DNA from: Martelella lutilitoris
Lineage (GTDB): Bacteria > Pseudomonadota > Alphaproteobacteria > Rhizobiales > Rhizobiaceae
Length of the DNA stretch: 64,000 nucleotides
Direction of reading: 5' to 3'
NCBI RefSeq assembly: GCF_016598595.1
Contig: NZ_CP066786.1
Span: forward strand, 1,945,501-2,009,500
Shown here in pieces: positions 55,309 to 64,000 of the stretch. A program made the translations under genes and the position numbers. The notes beneath the pieces are model-generated. The model was not told where the DNA came from. It did no database searches and saw only the letters and a list, made by a program, of their open reading frames with translations. Every line of letters begins with the position of its first letter. Positions within the stretch are counted from its first letter, which is position 1.

Positions 55309-56516
55309 CGCATGTTTCCGTAGCTGACGCTTGCCGTCGCAATCGCGGCAATGCCTTCGCCGCGACCGACAAAGCCGATGGTTTCGTTGGTGGTCGCCTT
55401 GACCGAACAGCGGGACAGATCGATGCCGAGGCAGTCGGCGATCGCGCGGCGCATCGCCTGGCGATGCGGACCGATCTTGGGCGCCTCGGCGATCAGGCTG
55501 ACATCGGCATTGAGGATGACGCCGCCATGGCCGCGCACGATCTTCGCCGCATGCGCCAGAAAGATATTCGAGGCCGCGCCTTTCCATTGGGGGTCGGACG
55601 GCGGAAAATGATCGCCGATATCGCCTTCGCCGCAGGTGGCAAGCAACGCATCGGTCAGCGCGTGAAAGGCGACATCGGCATCCGAATGGCCTGATAGCGT
55701 CATGTCATTGGGGATGCGCACGCCGCAGAGCGTTACGCCGTCGCCGGGCACCAGTTTGTGCACGTCATAGCCGTTGCCGGTGCGGATATCGGCAATCGGA
55801 TTGCGCGAAAGCTTTTCATCGGCCATGGCGATATCCCTCCGGAAGGTCAGCTTCACATTGTCGGCAAGCCCGTCCACCAGGCGCACGCCAAGGCCCGCCC
55901 ATTCGGCAATGCCGGCGTCATCGGTGAAATCGAGCCGGCCTTCCTCGGCCGCCCTTTTGTGGGCGGCGTAGATCGTGTCGAAATCAAAGGCCTGCGGGGT
56001 CTGGGCGGCAAAGAGCCCGGCGCGCGGTACTGTTCCGGCCACCATGTGGCGGGCGTCCGCCTGTTTCAGCGTATCGGCGACGGCAATGGCCGGCAGAACG
56101 GCGGTGTCGCCGGCTTTCAGCGCAGCGCAGATGCGCTCGATCAGCGCGGCATCGAAGAACGGACGCACGGCGTCATGGATCAGCACATGGCTGGGGGTCT
56201 GCGGCTCGAGCGCCCTGAGACCGCACAGAACAGACTGCTGACGGGTTGCGCCGCCATGCACGAAGCGGATGTTCTCGGCCTTGAGCACATGCGACAGAGC
56301 GTCGCGGAAGAGCGCCTCGTCATCGGGATGAATGACCACGACAATGCCGGCGGTTGCCCCGCCCCATTCGGCAAAACCGGAAAGCGTGTGTGAAATCACG
56401 GGGCTACCGCCGATGGGACGATATTGTTTCGGCCCTTCCTTCGATGTTCCGGCCCGTTCTCCGCGACCCGCGGCGACCACGACAATGCCGGGATTGAAGC
56501 TTTTGCCTGCTGTCAT
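55305..56516 (-). CDS. ispDF: Bifunctional MEP-pathway enzyme IspD/IspF
   Basis: 403 residues. Residues about 1-235 are 2-C-methyl-D-erythritol 4-phosphate cytidylyltransferase ([45 protein letters not shown]). Residues about 243-403 are 2,4-cyclodiphosphate synthase ([11 protein letters not shown] with the zinc-ligand Asp and His, [52 protein letters not shown]). The fusion is standard in this group and catalyses two non-consecutive steps to isoprenoid precursors. Divergent from dusB. Confidence 0.98.
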   Translation of the reverse strand: MTAGKSFNPGIVVVAAGRGERAGTSKEGPKQYRPIGGSPVISHTLSGFAEWGGATAGIVVVIHPDDEALFRDALSHVLKAENIRFVHGGATRQQSVLCGLRALEPQTPSHVLIHDAVRPFFDAALIERICAALKAGDTAVLPAIAVADTLKQADARHMVAGTVPRAGLFAAQTPQAFDFDTIYAAHKRAAEEGRLDFTDDAGIAEWAGLGVRLVDGLADNVKLTFRRDIAMADEKLSRNPIADIRTGNGYDVHKLVPGDGVTLCGVRIPNDMTLSGHSDADVAFHALTDALLATCGEGDIGDHFPPSDPQWKGAASNIFLAHAAKIVRGHGGVILNADVSLIAEAPKIGPHRQAMRRAIADCLGIDLSRCSVKATTNETIGFVGRGEGIAAIATASVSYGNMR

Positions 56517-56621
56517 GATCAGATATGTACCTGTGACTCGTTTCCGGTTGGCGCGAACTTACCCGGATTGCACCAATTTTCCAGCATATGCCTAAATTTT
56601 GTAAGTTGCCGGCGAAATCGC

Positions 56622-56650
56622 TTGGCAAAGAGTACCGACTTGTCTAAAAA
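56622..56650 (+). promoter_or_regulatory. Candidate promoter of the dusB-ntr operon
   Basis: TTGGCA (56622-56627), a 17-bp spacer and TAAAAA (56645-56650) lie 10 bp before the first dusB ATG. This would give a very short leader. No sigma-54 core is present. Confidence 0.4.
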
Positions 56651-56659
56651 TAGGGCAAT

Positions 56660-57679
56660 ATGATGTGCTGCATGAAAGATAGCCATTTGTCCCATCCTGA
56701 TCCATCGGATTCTTTCGCCATCGGCAATGTCGGGATCCGTAACCGCGTCATTCTGGCGCCGATGTCCGGCGTCACCGATCTGCCGTTCCGAAAGCTCGCC
56801 TTTCGCTTCGGCGCCGGCCTGGTCGTTACCGAGATGATCGCAAGTCGCGAACTGACGTTCAACACCGCCGAAAGCTGGGCGCGCCTGAAGGGGGCGGGGC
56901 TGAAGCCGCATGTCGTGCAGCTTGCCGGCCGCGATCCCGATTTCATGGCCGAGGCCGCGCGGATTGCCGAATCGAATGGCGCCGACATCGTCGACATCAA
57001 CATGGGCTGCCCCGCCAAGAAGGTCGTCGGCGGCTACACCGGCTCCGCGCTGATGCGCGAGCCCGAACGCGCGCTTGCCATCATCGAGGCAACGGTCGCC
57101 GCCGTCAGCGTGCCGGTAACGGTGAAAATGCGGCTTGGCTGGGATCATGAGAGTATGAATGCCCGCTATCTCGCCGCCCGCGCCGAAGCCGCGGGCGCAA
57201 GGGCGATCACCGTGCATGGTCGCACGCGCATGCAGTTCTACAAGGGCAGCGCCGACTGGGACGCGGTTGTCGCTGTCGCGGAGGTCGTCAAGGTGCCGTT
57301 CATCGCCAACGGCGATATCGAAAGTCGCGGCGATGTCGAATACCTCCTGACGCGTCCCGGCATCACCGCCGTCATGGTCGGGCGGGCGTGCCAGGGGCGG
57401 CCCTGGCACGCCGGGATCCTCGCCGGCGCCGGCGACCCGCCGCTGGCGATGAAGATCGAAACCGCGCTTGAACACTACCAGGACATGCTGTCGTTTTACG
57501 GTAAGGATGTGGGCGTGCGCCATGCGCGCAAGCATCTCGGCTGGTATCTCGACCGACTCGCCCCCGGTATCGACGGCGCCGAAAGAGCACATATCATGAC
57601 AGAGACAAATCCCGATCGCGTCATCAGCCGGCTGACAGGTCTGCTGACGCGCACGGACGGAGAAAGGAACGCCGCATGA
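56660..57679 (+). CDS. dusB: tRNA-dihydrouridine synthase B (NifR3)
   Basis: 339 residues from ATG 56660; further in-frame ATGs at 56663 and 56672 are possible. It is an FMN TIM-barrel enzyme that reduces uridines in tRNA. Motifs are [50 protein letters not shown] with the catalytic Cys, the FMN-binding [14 protein letters not shown], and IANGDIES...[12 protein letters not shown]. This is the nifR3 gene classically found upstream of ntrBC in rhizobia. Its stop overlaps ntrB by 4 bp. Confidence 0.96.
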   Translation: MMCCMKDSHLSHPDPSDSFAIGNVGIRNRVILAPMSGVTDLPFRKLAFRFGAGLVVTEMIASRELTFNTAESWARLKGAGLKPHVVQLAGRDPDFMAEAARIAESNGADIVDINMGCPAKKVVGGYTGSALMREPERALAIIEATVAAVSVPVTVKMRLGWDHESMNARYLAARAEAAGARAITVHGRTRMQFYKGSADWDAVVAVAEVVKVPFIANGDIESRGDVEYLLTRPGITAVMVGRACQGRPWHAGILAGAGDPPLAMKIETALEHYQDMLSFYGKDVGVRHARKHLGWYLDRLAPGIDGAERAHIMTETNPDRVISRLTGLLTRTDGERNAA

Positions 57680-58814
57680 CCACCGATGCTGGCGGCATGC
57701 GCAAGGCCGCGGAAATGGTCGCGCTCGAAGTGCTGAACGCGATCCAGAACCCCGTCGTTCTGATCGAGGAGAACGGCCGCATTTCCTACACCAACTGGGA
57801 GGCCGAAGTGTTTTTCGGGGCGAGCGCCGCGCATCTTGCGAAAAAGGCGCTCTCCGATTTCATTCCCTTCGACAGCCCGCTTCTGGCCCTCATTTCGCAG
57901 GTGCGCGAGCGCCGCGCGCCGGTCAACGAGTACCGCGTCGACCTGTCCTCGCCGCGCCTCGGCCAGGACAAGCTGGTGGATATCTATGTCGCGCCGGTCG
58001 GCGAGGAGGGCTCCGTCGTCCTCGTCTTCCAGGTCCGCTCCATGGCCGACAAGATCGACCGGCAGCTCGTGCACCGCGCCGCAGCCCGCTCGGTGACGGG
58101 GCTTGCCTCCATGCTGGCGCACGAGATCAAGAACCCGCTTTCCGGCATTCGCGGGGCGGCGCAGCTTCTGGAAACCAATGCCAGCGACGAGGACCGGGCC
58201 CTGACGCGGCTGATCTGCGACGAATCCGACCGGATCGTCTCGCTGGTCGACCGCATGGAAGTATTTTCCGACGAGCGGCCGATCGACCGCGTGCCGCTCA
58301 ATATCCATTCCGTGCTCGACCATGTGAAGGCGCTGGCCAAGGCGGGCTTTGCCCGCAACATCAAGATCACCGAGGAGTATGACCCGTCCCTGCCGCTGAT
58401 CTTCGCCAACCGCGACCAGATGGTTCAGGTTTTCCTGAACCTGATCAAGAATGCATCGGAGGCCGTGGTCGACAAGCCGGACGGCGAGATCATCCTGACT
58501 TCGGCCTACCGGCCCGGCATCCGCATGTCGGTCGCGGGAACGCGGGAAAAGATATCCCTGCCGCTCGAATTCTGCGTGCAGGACAATGGTCCGGGCGTCC
58601 CGCCCGATCTTATGCCGCATCTGTTCGATCCCTTCATCACCACGAAGCCGAACGGCACGGGGCTGGGCCTTGCCCTGGTTGCCAAGATCATCGGCGCCCA
58701 TGGCGGGATCATCGAATGCGAGAACATGAACGGCCGCACGACATTCAGGATCCTCATGCCGGTTTCCAAGGATGTCCTGCCCGCCGAGGCCGACCCGAAA
58801 ACGGAAAAAGAACA

Positions 58815-58818
<4 letters not shown>
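57676..58818 (+). CDS. ntrB: Nitrogen regulation sensor kinase NtrB
   Basis: 380 residues, soluble. An N-terminal PAS domain (about 20-130, [23 protein letters not shown]) precedes the HisKA domain with His149 ([21 protein letters not shown]). The HATPase domain follows, with the N-box [23 protein letters not shown] and [18 protein letters not shown]. Under nitrogen limitation it phosphorylates NtrC; with PII it acts as phosphatase. The ATG overlaps the dusB stop, and its own stop overlaps ntrC. Confidence 0.97.
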
Positions 58819-60269
<1,451 letters not shown>

Positions 60270-60439
60270 CAATGCGGTGATGGCGGCCTTCCGGCCAGCT
60301 TTCCGTTGCATTTGTGCCACATTCTGTTGCATATCCTTCTCCAAGGGATGGAATCGCACGGGTGGCGTTCAGCTTTTCCGCGTGTGCCCTTGAGCGCTTT
60401 CGCCGTCCTTCGGCGAGAGGGCGTTTGAGATCGGCAGGC

Positions 60440-62752
60440 ATGACAGCAGACGACGGCAAGGCAGAGGTTTTGTTCCGGGCGCAGCCCGATGATGACGGCG
60501 CGCCGGGCGGCGACGCGGCCTATGGCGGCGGCGGTGCGCGCGCCATTCTGAAGTCCCCCGGCATGTTCCTTGTCGTCGGCGCGCTCGTCACCGCCTTCGT
60601 TTCACTTTTCGTCCTGCTGGGTCTGACCCCGATCAAGCCGACCGGCAGGGTCGTCGTCGGACTGGTCGCGGCAAACTCGATCTTCGTGCTCGCAATGATC
60701 TTCCTGATCAGCCGCGAGGTCGTGCGCTTGCTGAAAGCGCGAAAGCGCGGACGCGCTGCGGCGCAACTCCACATCCGCATCGTCGCTCTGTTTTCGATCG
60801 TGGCGGTGACGCCGGCGATCGTCGTGGCGATCTTCGCGACGCTGACGCTCAATGCCGGCCTCGACCGCTGGTTCGCGCTGCGCACCCAGTCGATCGTCCA
60901 GTCTTCGCTGAATGTCGCCCAGGCCTACATGATGGAGAATGCGAGCTATCTGCAGGGGCAGACGCTCTCCATGGGCAATGATCTGGAGCGGAACAGGTCG
61001 CTCTACTTTCTTGACCGGACCGGCTTTGCCGACCTGATGACCCGCCAGGCGCGCGGACGCGGCATGCTCGGCGCCTTCCTGATGCGTGACGATGGCAGCG
61101 TCATCGCGCAGGCCGATCTGGGCGACGAGACGGTGCTGCCGGACATACCGGAGGATGCGCTGGAAAAGGCGGCGTCCGGCACGCCGACGCTGATTCCGCC
61201 GGGGGATACCAACCTCGTCGGCGCGATCATCGCGCTCGAAGCTATTCCCGACAGCCTTCTCTACACCGTGCGCGCGGTCGATCCCAACGTCATGGGCGCG
61301 ATGCGGATGATCGAGGACAATGTCTCCGAATACTCGACCATGGAGGAGGGGCGTTTCTCGATCCAGGTGGCCTTCGGCGTGCTCTATCTCGGCTTTGCTC
61401 TGATCGTGCTGCTCGCCGCGATCTGGACCGGCATCGCCGTCGCCGACCGCATCGTGTTGCCGATCCGCCTGTTGATCGGCGCCGCCGACCAGGTCGCGTC
61501 CGGCGATATGAAGGTCGCCGTGCCGGTGCGCACCATCGACGGCGATGTCGGCCGGCTGTCGAGCACCTTCAACAAGATGATCGCGGAGATCCGGGCGCAG
61601 CAGCGCGAAATCCTGTTGGCGAAGGACGAGGTGGACGACCGCAGGCGCTTCATCGAGGCCGTGCTGTCGGGCGTGACGGCCGCCGTGATCGGCGTCGATG
61701 ACAGCCGCACCATCACCATCGTCAACATTTCGGCGGAAGAGCTTCTGGCCGTGAAGGGCAACGAGCTGATCGGCCGCAAGCTCGTCGACATATCGCCGGA
61801 GATCGACATGGTTATGACGGCGGCGATGCGCCGCCGCCGGCAGAATTTCCGGCGCCAGATCAATCTGCTCCGGCTCGGAAAGGAGCGCACGCTCTCGGTT
61901 CAGGTGACGCGCGAGGACAGCCGCAACGCCTCGAATTCCTATGTCATTACGCTCGATGACATCACCGATCTGATCATTGCCCAGCGCTCCACGGCCTGGG
62001 CGGATGTCGCCCGCCGCATCGCCCACGAGATCAAGAACCCGCTGACCCCGATCCAGCTTTCCGCCGAGCGCATCAAGCGCCGCTTTGGTCGCAAGATCGA
62101 GGACGAGGAAGACCGGAAGGTTTTCGACCAGTGTACTGATACAATCGTCCGCCAGGTCGGCGATATCGGCCGCATGGTCGATGAGTTCTCATCTTTCGCG
62201 CGGATGCCCAAACCCTCCAAAACGGCCGGGGACCTGCGCCGGATTCTCTCCGACGCCGTGTTCCTGCTGGAGATCGGGCGGACCGACATCACCTTCCTGC
62301 GCGAACTCGGCGATGCGCCGCTTGAGGGGCTCTTCGATGACAGGATGCTTGGTCAGGCCTTCGGAAACATTCTGAAAAACGCCGTGGAAGCCGTTGAAAG
62401 CGTTCCGGTAACGGAGTTTGACGGAGAGCGAAAAATCCTTGTGCGCGCGGAGTTCGACAGGGCGCGGGATCGCTACGTCATCGATTTCATCGACAACGGC
62501 AAGGGCCTGCCCGTCGAAAACCGTCACATGATCCTTGAACCCTATATTACCATGCGCGAGAAAGGCACCGGGCTCGGTCTCGCGATCGTTCGCAAGATCA
62601 TCGAGGAACATGGCGGCAAGCTTGAACTCCATGACGCTCCGGCGGATTTTGCCGGGGGAAGGGGCGCGATGATCCGCGTGGAACTGCCGCATGTCCATGA
62701 CGGCGAACGCGCGCGCGAGGAAACAGACAAGGAAGAACAAGATGGCCTCTGA
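60440..62752 (+). CDS. ntrY: Nitrogen regulation sensor kinase NtrY
   Basis: 770 residues from ATG 60440 (MTADDGKAEVLF). Two N-terminal hydrophobic helices (about 42-100), a further one near 155, a periplasmic region (about 175-325) and another helix (near 330) precede a HAMP domain (RIVLPIRLLIGAADQVASGDMKVAVPV). A PAS domain (about 400-500), HisKA with His529 ([20 protein letters not shown]) and HATPase (AFGNILKNAVEAV, GTGLGLAIVRKIIEEHGG) follow. It is the membrane partner of NtrX, sensing nitrogen or redox signals. The 170 bp before it contain only a weak hairpin. Confidence 0.97.
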   Translation: MTADDGKAEVLFRAQPDDDGAPGGDAAYGGGGARAILKSPGMFLVVGALVTAFVSLFVLLGLTPIKPTGRVVVGLVAANSIFVLAMIFLISREVVRLLKARKRGRAAAQLHIRIVALFSIVAVTPAIVVAIFATLTLNAGLDRWFALRTQSIVQSSLNVAQAYMMENASYLQGQTLSMGNDLERNRSLYFLDRTGFADLMTRQARGRGMLGAFLMRDDGSVIAQADLGDETVLPDIPEDALEKAASGTPTLIPPGDTNLVGAIIALEAIPDSLLYTVRAVDPNVMGAMRMIEDNVSEYSTMEEGRFSIQVAFGVLYLGFALIVLLAAIWTGIAVADRIVLPIRLLIGAADQVASGDMKVAVPVRTIDGDVGRLSSTFNKMIAEIRAQQREILLAKDEVDDRRRFIEAVLSGVTAAVIGVDDSRTITIVNISAEELLAVKGNELIGRKLVDISPEIDMVMTAAMRRRRQNFRRQINLLRLGKERTLSVQVTREDSRNASNSYVITLDDITDLIIAQRSTAWADVARRIAHEIKNPLTPIQLSAERIKRRFGRKIEDEEDRKVFDQCTDTIVRQVGDIGRMVDEFSSFARMPKPSKTAGDLRRILSDAVFLLEIGRTDITFLRELGDAPLEGLFDDRMLGQAFGNILKNAVEAVESVPVTEFDGERKILVRAEFDRARDRYVIDFIDNGKGLPVENRHMILEPYITMREKGTGLGLAIVRKIIEEHGGKLELHDAPADFAGGRGAMIRVELPHVHDGERAREETDKEEQDGL

Positions 62753-64000
62753 TATTCTCGTCGTCGACGACGAGGCGGATATCCGTGATATCGTCTCGGG
62801 CATCCTTTCCGACGAAGGGCATGAGGCGCGCGTCGCCCATGACAGCGACAGCGCGCTCGCCGCGATCGCCGACCGCGTGCCGCGCCTGATCTTTCTCGAC
62901 ATCTGGATGCAGGGCAGCCGGCTGGACGGGCTGGCGCTCCTGGAAGAGATCAAGCAGCGCTATCCCGACCTGCCCGTGGTGATGATCTCCGGCCACGGCA
63001 ACATCGAGACCGCGGTCTCGTCGATCAAGCGCGGCGCCTTCGATTTTATCGAAAAGCCGTTCAAGGCCGACCGGCTGGTGCTGATTGCCGAGCGGGCACT
63101 GGAGAATTCGCGGCTGAAGTCGGAAGTCCAGGAGCTGAAGCGCAAGAGCGGCGATCCGGACGAGCTCGTCGGCTCTTCGCTGCTGATCTCGCAACTGCGC
63201 CAGACCGTCGACAAGGTTGGGCCGACCAACAGCCGCGTGATGATTTTCGGCGGTTCGGGCTCCGGCAAGGAGATCGTCGCGCGGCTGATGCACAGGAAGA
63301 GCCAGCGCGCCGAAGCGCCCTTCGTGGCGCTGAATGCCGCTGCGATCACGCCGGAGAACATGGAGACAGAACTGTTCGGCGTCGAGCCGGGCGGCGGGCG
63401 GAGCCGCAAGACCGGCGCACTCGAGCGCGCCCATCGCGGCACGCTCTACCTCGACGAGATCGGCGAAATGCCGCTCGAAACGCAGAAGAAGATCCTGCGC
63501 GTTCTGATCGACCAGCAGTTCGAGCGCGTCGGCGGAAGCCGGCGGGTTTCGGTCGATGTTCGGATCCTGTCATCGACCGCGCTCGATCTCAGGGCGCGCA
63601 TCGACGATGGCCTGTTCCGCCAGGACCTTTTCCACCGCCTCGCCGTCGTGCCGGTGCGCATCCCCGCGCTTTCCGAGCGGCGGGAGGACATTCCCTTCCT
63701 CGTCGACTTCATCATGCGCCAGCTTTGCGAGCAGGCGGGCATCCGCCAGCGCCGGATCGGCGATGATGCCATGGCCATCCTCCAGGCGCATGACTGGCCC
63801 GGCAATATCCGCCAGTTGCGCAACAATCTGGAGCGCCTGCTGATCCTCTCGCGCGAGGAGGATGCCGCCCAGCCGATCGGCGCCGAACTGCTGCCTGCGG
63901 ACCTTTCCGACGTGTTGCCGCAGATCCAGACCTCGGGCGACGCCCATATCATGACGCTGCCCCTCAGGGAGGCGCGCGAGCGCTTCGAACGCGACTACCT
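62742..64000 (+). CDS. ntrX: Nitrogen regulation response regulator NtrX (partial)
   Basis: 419 codons are visible from ATG 62742, which overlaps the end of ntrY by 11 bp; the 3' end lies beyond the window. The receiver domain has Asp53 (LIFLDIWMQGSRLDG) and the switch Lys in EKPFKADR. The AAA+ domain has the Walker A-like GGSGSGKEI and Walker B GTLYLDEIGEM. Where NtrC has GAFTGA, this protein reads GGGRSRKTGALERAHRG. That is typical of NtrX proteins and suggests it does not act through sigma-54. The C-terminal HTH is not reached. Confidence 0.95.
   Translation, partial: MASDILVVDDEADIRDIVSGILSDEGHEARVAHDSDSALAAIADRVPRLIFLDIWMQGSRLDGLALLEEIKQRYPDLPVVMISGHGNIETAVSSIKRGAFDFIEKPFKADRLVLIAERALENSRLKSEVQELKRKSGDPDELVGSSLLISQLRQTVDKVGPTNSRVMIFGGSGSGKEIVARLMHRKSQRAEAPFVALNAAAITPENMETELFGVEPGGGRSRKTGALERAHRGTLYLDEIGEMPLETQKKILRVLIDQQFERVGGSRRVSVDVRILSSTALDLRARIDDGLFRQDLFHRLAVVPVRIPALSERREDIPFLVDFIMRQLCEQAGIRQRRIGDDAMAILQAHDWPGNIRQLRNNLERLLILSREEDAAQPIGAELLPADLSDVLPQIQTSGDAHIMTLPLREARERFERDY

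Noticed and set aside
60313..60333. Sigma-54-like string gtgccacattctgttgc before ntrY
   Set aside because: The invariant GG is replaced by GC and the spacing to the -12 GC is 11, not 10.

Overview
The window is GC-rich chromosomal DNA from an alphaproteobacterium, almost certainly of the Hyphomicrobiales (Rhizobiales), in or near Rhizobiaceae. The main support is gene order. dusB (nifR3)-ntrB-ntrC-ntrY-ntrX, ftsB-pdhA-pdhB-pdhC-...-lpd-lipA with a lipoyl domain on the E1 beta subunit, cysG-DUF2849-cysI-DUF934, clpP-clpX-lon-hupB, a fused ispDF, and an ArsR-methyltransferase fusion before metF are all typical of that group. Genus cannot be fixed from the sequence alone. No rRNA, tRNA, CRISPR array, insertion sequence or prophage was seen. 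This is mostly core genome with a few accessory genes.

Layout. 1-3.2 kb: aldehyde oxidation module (DUF779 protein, acetaldehyde-type dehydrogenase, AcoR-like regulator without an AAA+ domain). 3.2-8.6 kb: icd, the pseudouridine catabolic pair psuK-psuG, an AcuI-type reductase and a degenerate Fic-fold protein. 8.7-12.8 kb: pstSCAB phosphate transporter with a three-unit Pho box. 13-18.5 kb: ThrE-type exporter, a small membrane protein, ArsR-methyltransferase plus metF under a 22-bp palindrome, and a TPR/glycosyltransferase-like protein behind an AT-rich promoter region. 18.5-29.5 kb: mixed housekeeping genes (ABC-F ATPase, DinB-like, RHH regulator, DJ-1/PfpI, GST, ndk, poxB, CoA-binding protein, DUF6455 protein, metY, diguanylate cyclase). 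29.7-35.2 kb: protein quality-control block clpP-clpX-lon-hupB. 35.3-38.8 kb: FMN riboswitch controlling a ribN-type riboflavin transporter, then a secreted phytase-like propeller protein behind a four-unit Pho box. 38.8-45.4 kb: mazG, a deaminase, and the siroheme/sulfite reduction operon ending with fpr. 45.5-53.7 kb: ftsB and the pyruvate dehydrogenase complex with lpd and lipA. 53.8-56.5 kb: a small kinase-like protein, coq10-type protein, cinA and ispDF. 56.6-64 kb: dusB-ntrBC-ntrYX nitrogen control, with ntrX running off the end.

Connections. Two separate loci (pst and the phytase-like gene) carry 11-bp-periodic PhoB half-sites and probably belong to one phosphate-starvation regulon. 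The pst operon here ends in a terminator straight after pstB, without phoU or phoB. Several other regulatory palindromes are visible. They are CTGTCTC/GAGACAG before the aldehyde dehydrogenase, a near-perfect site before the ArsR-metF pair, a perfect FNR/FixK box between the DUF6455 gene and metY, and an inverted repeat over the -35 of the pdh promoter. No wholly new multi-gene system was found. The most interesting items are these regulatory architectures, the AAA+-less AcoR-like regulator, the Fic-like protein lacking its catalytic histidine, and the riboswitch platform that contains an in-frame ATG.
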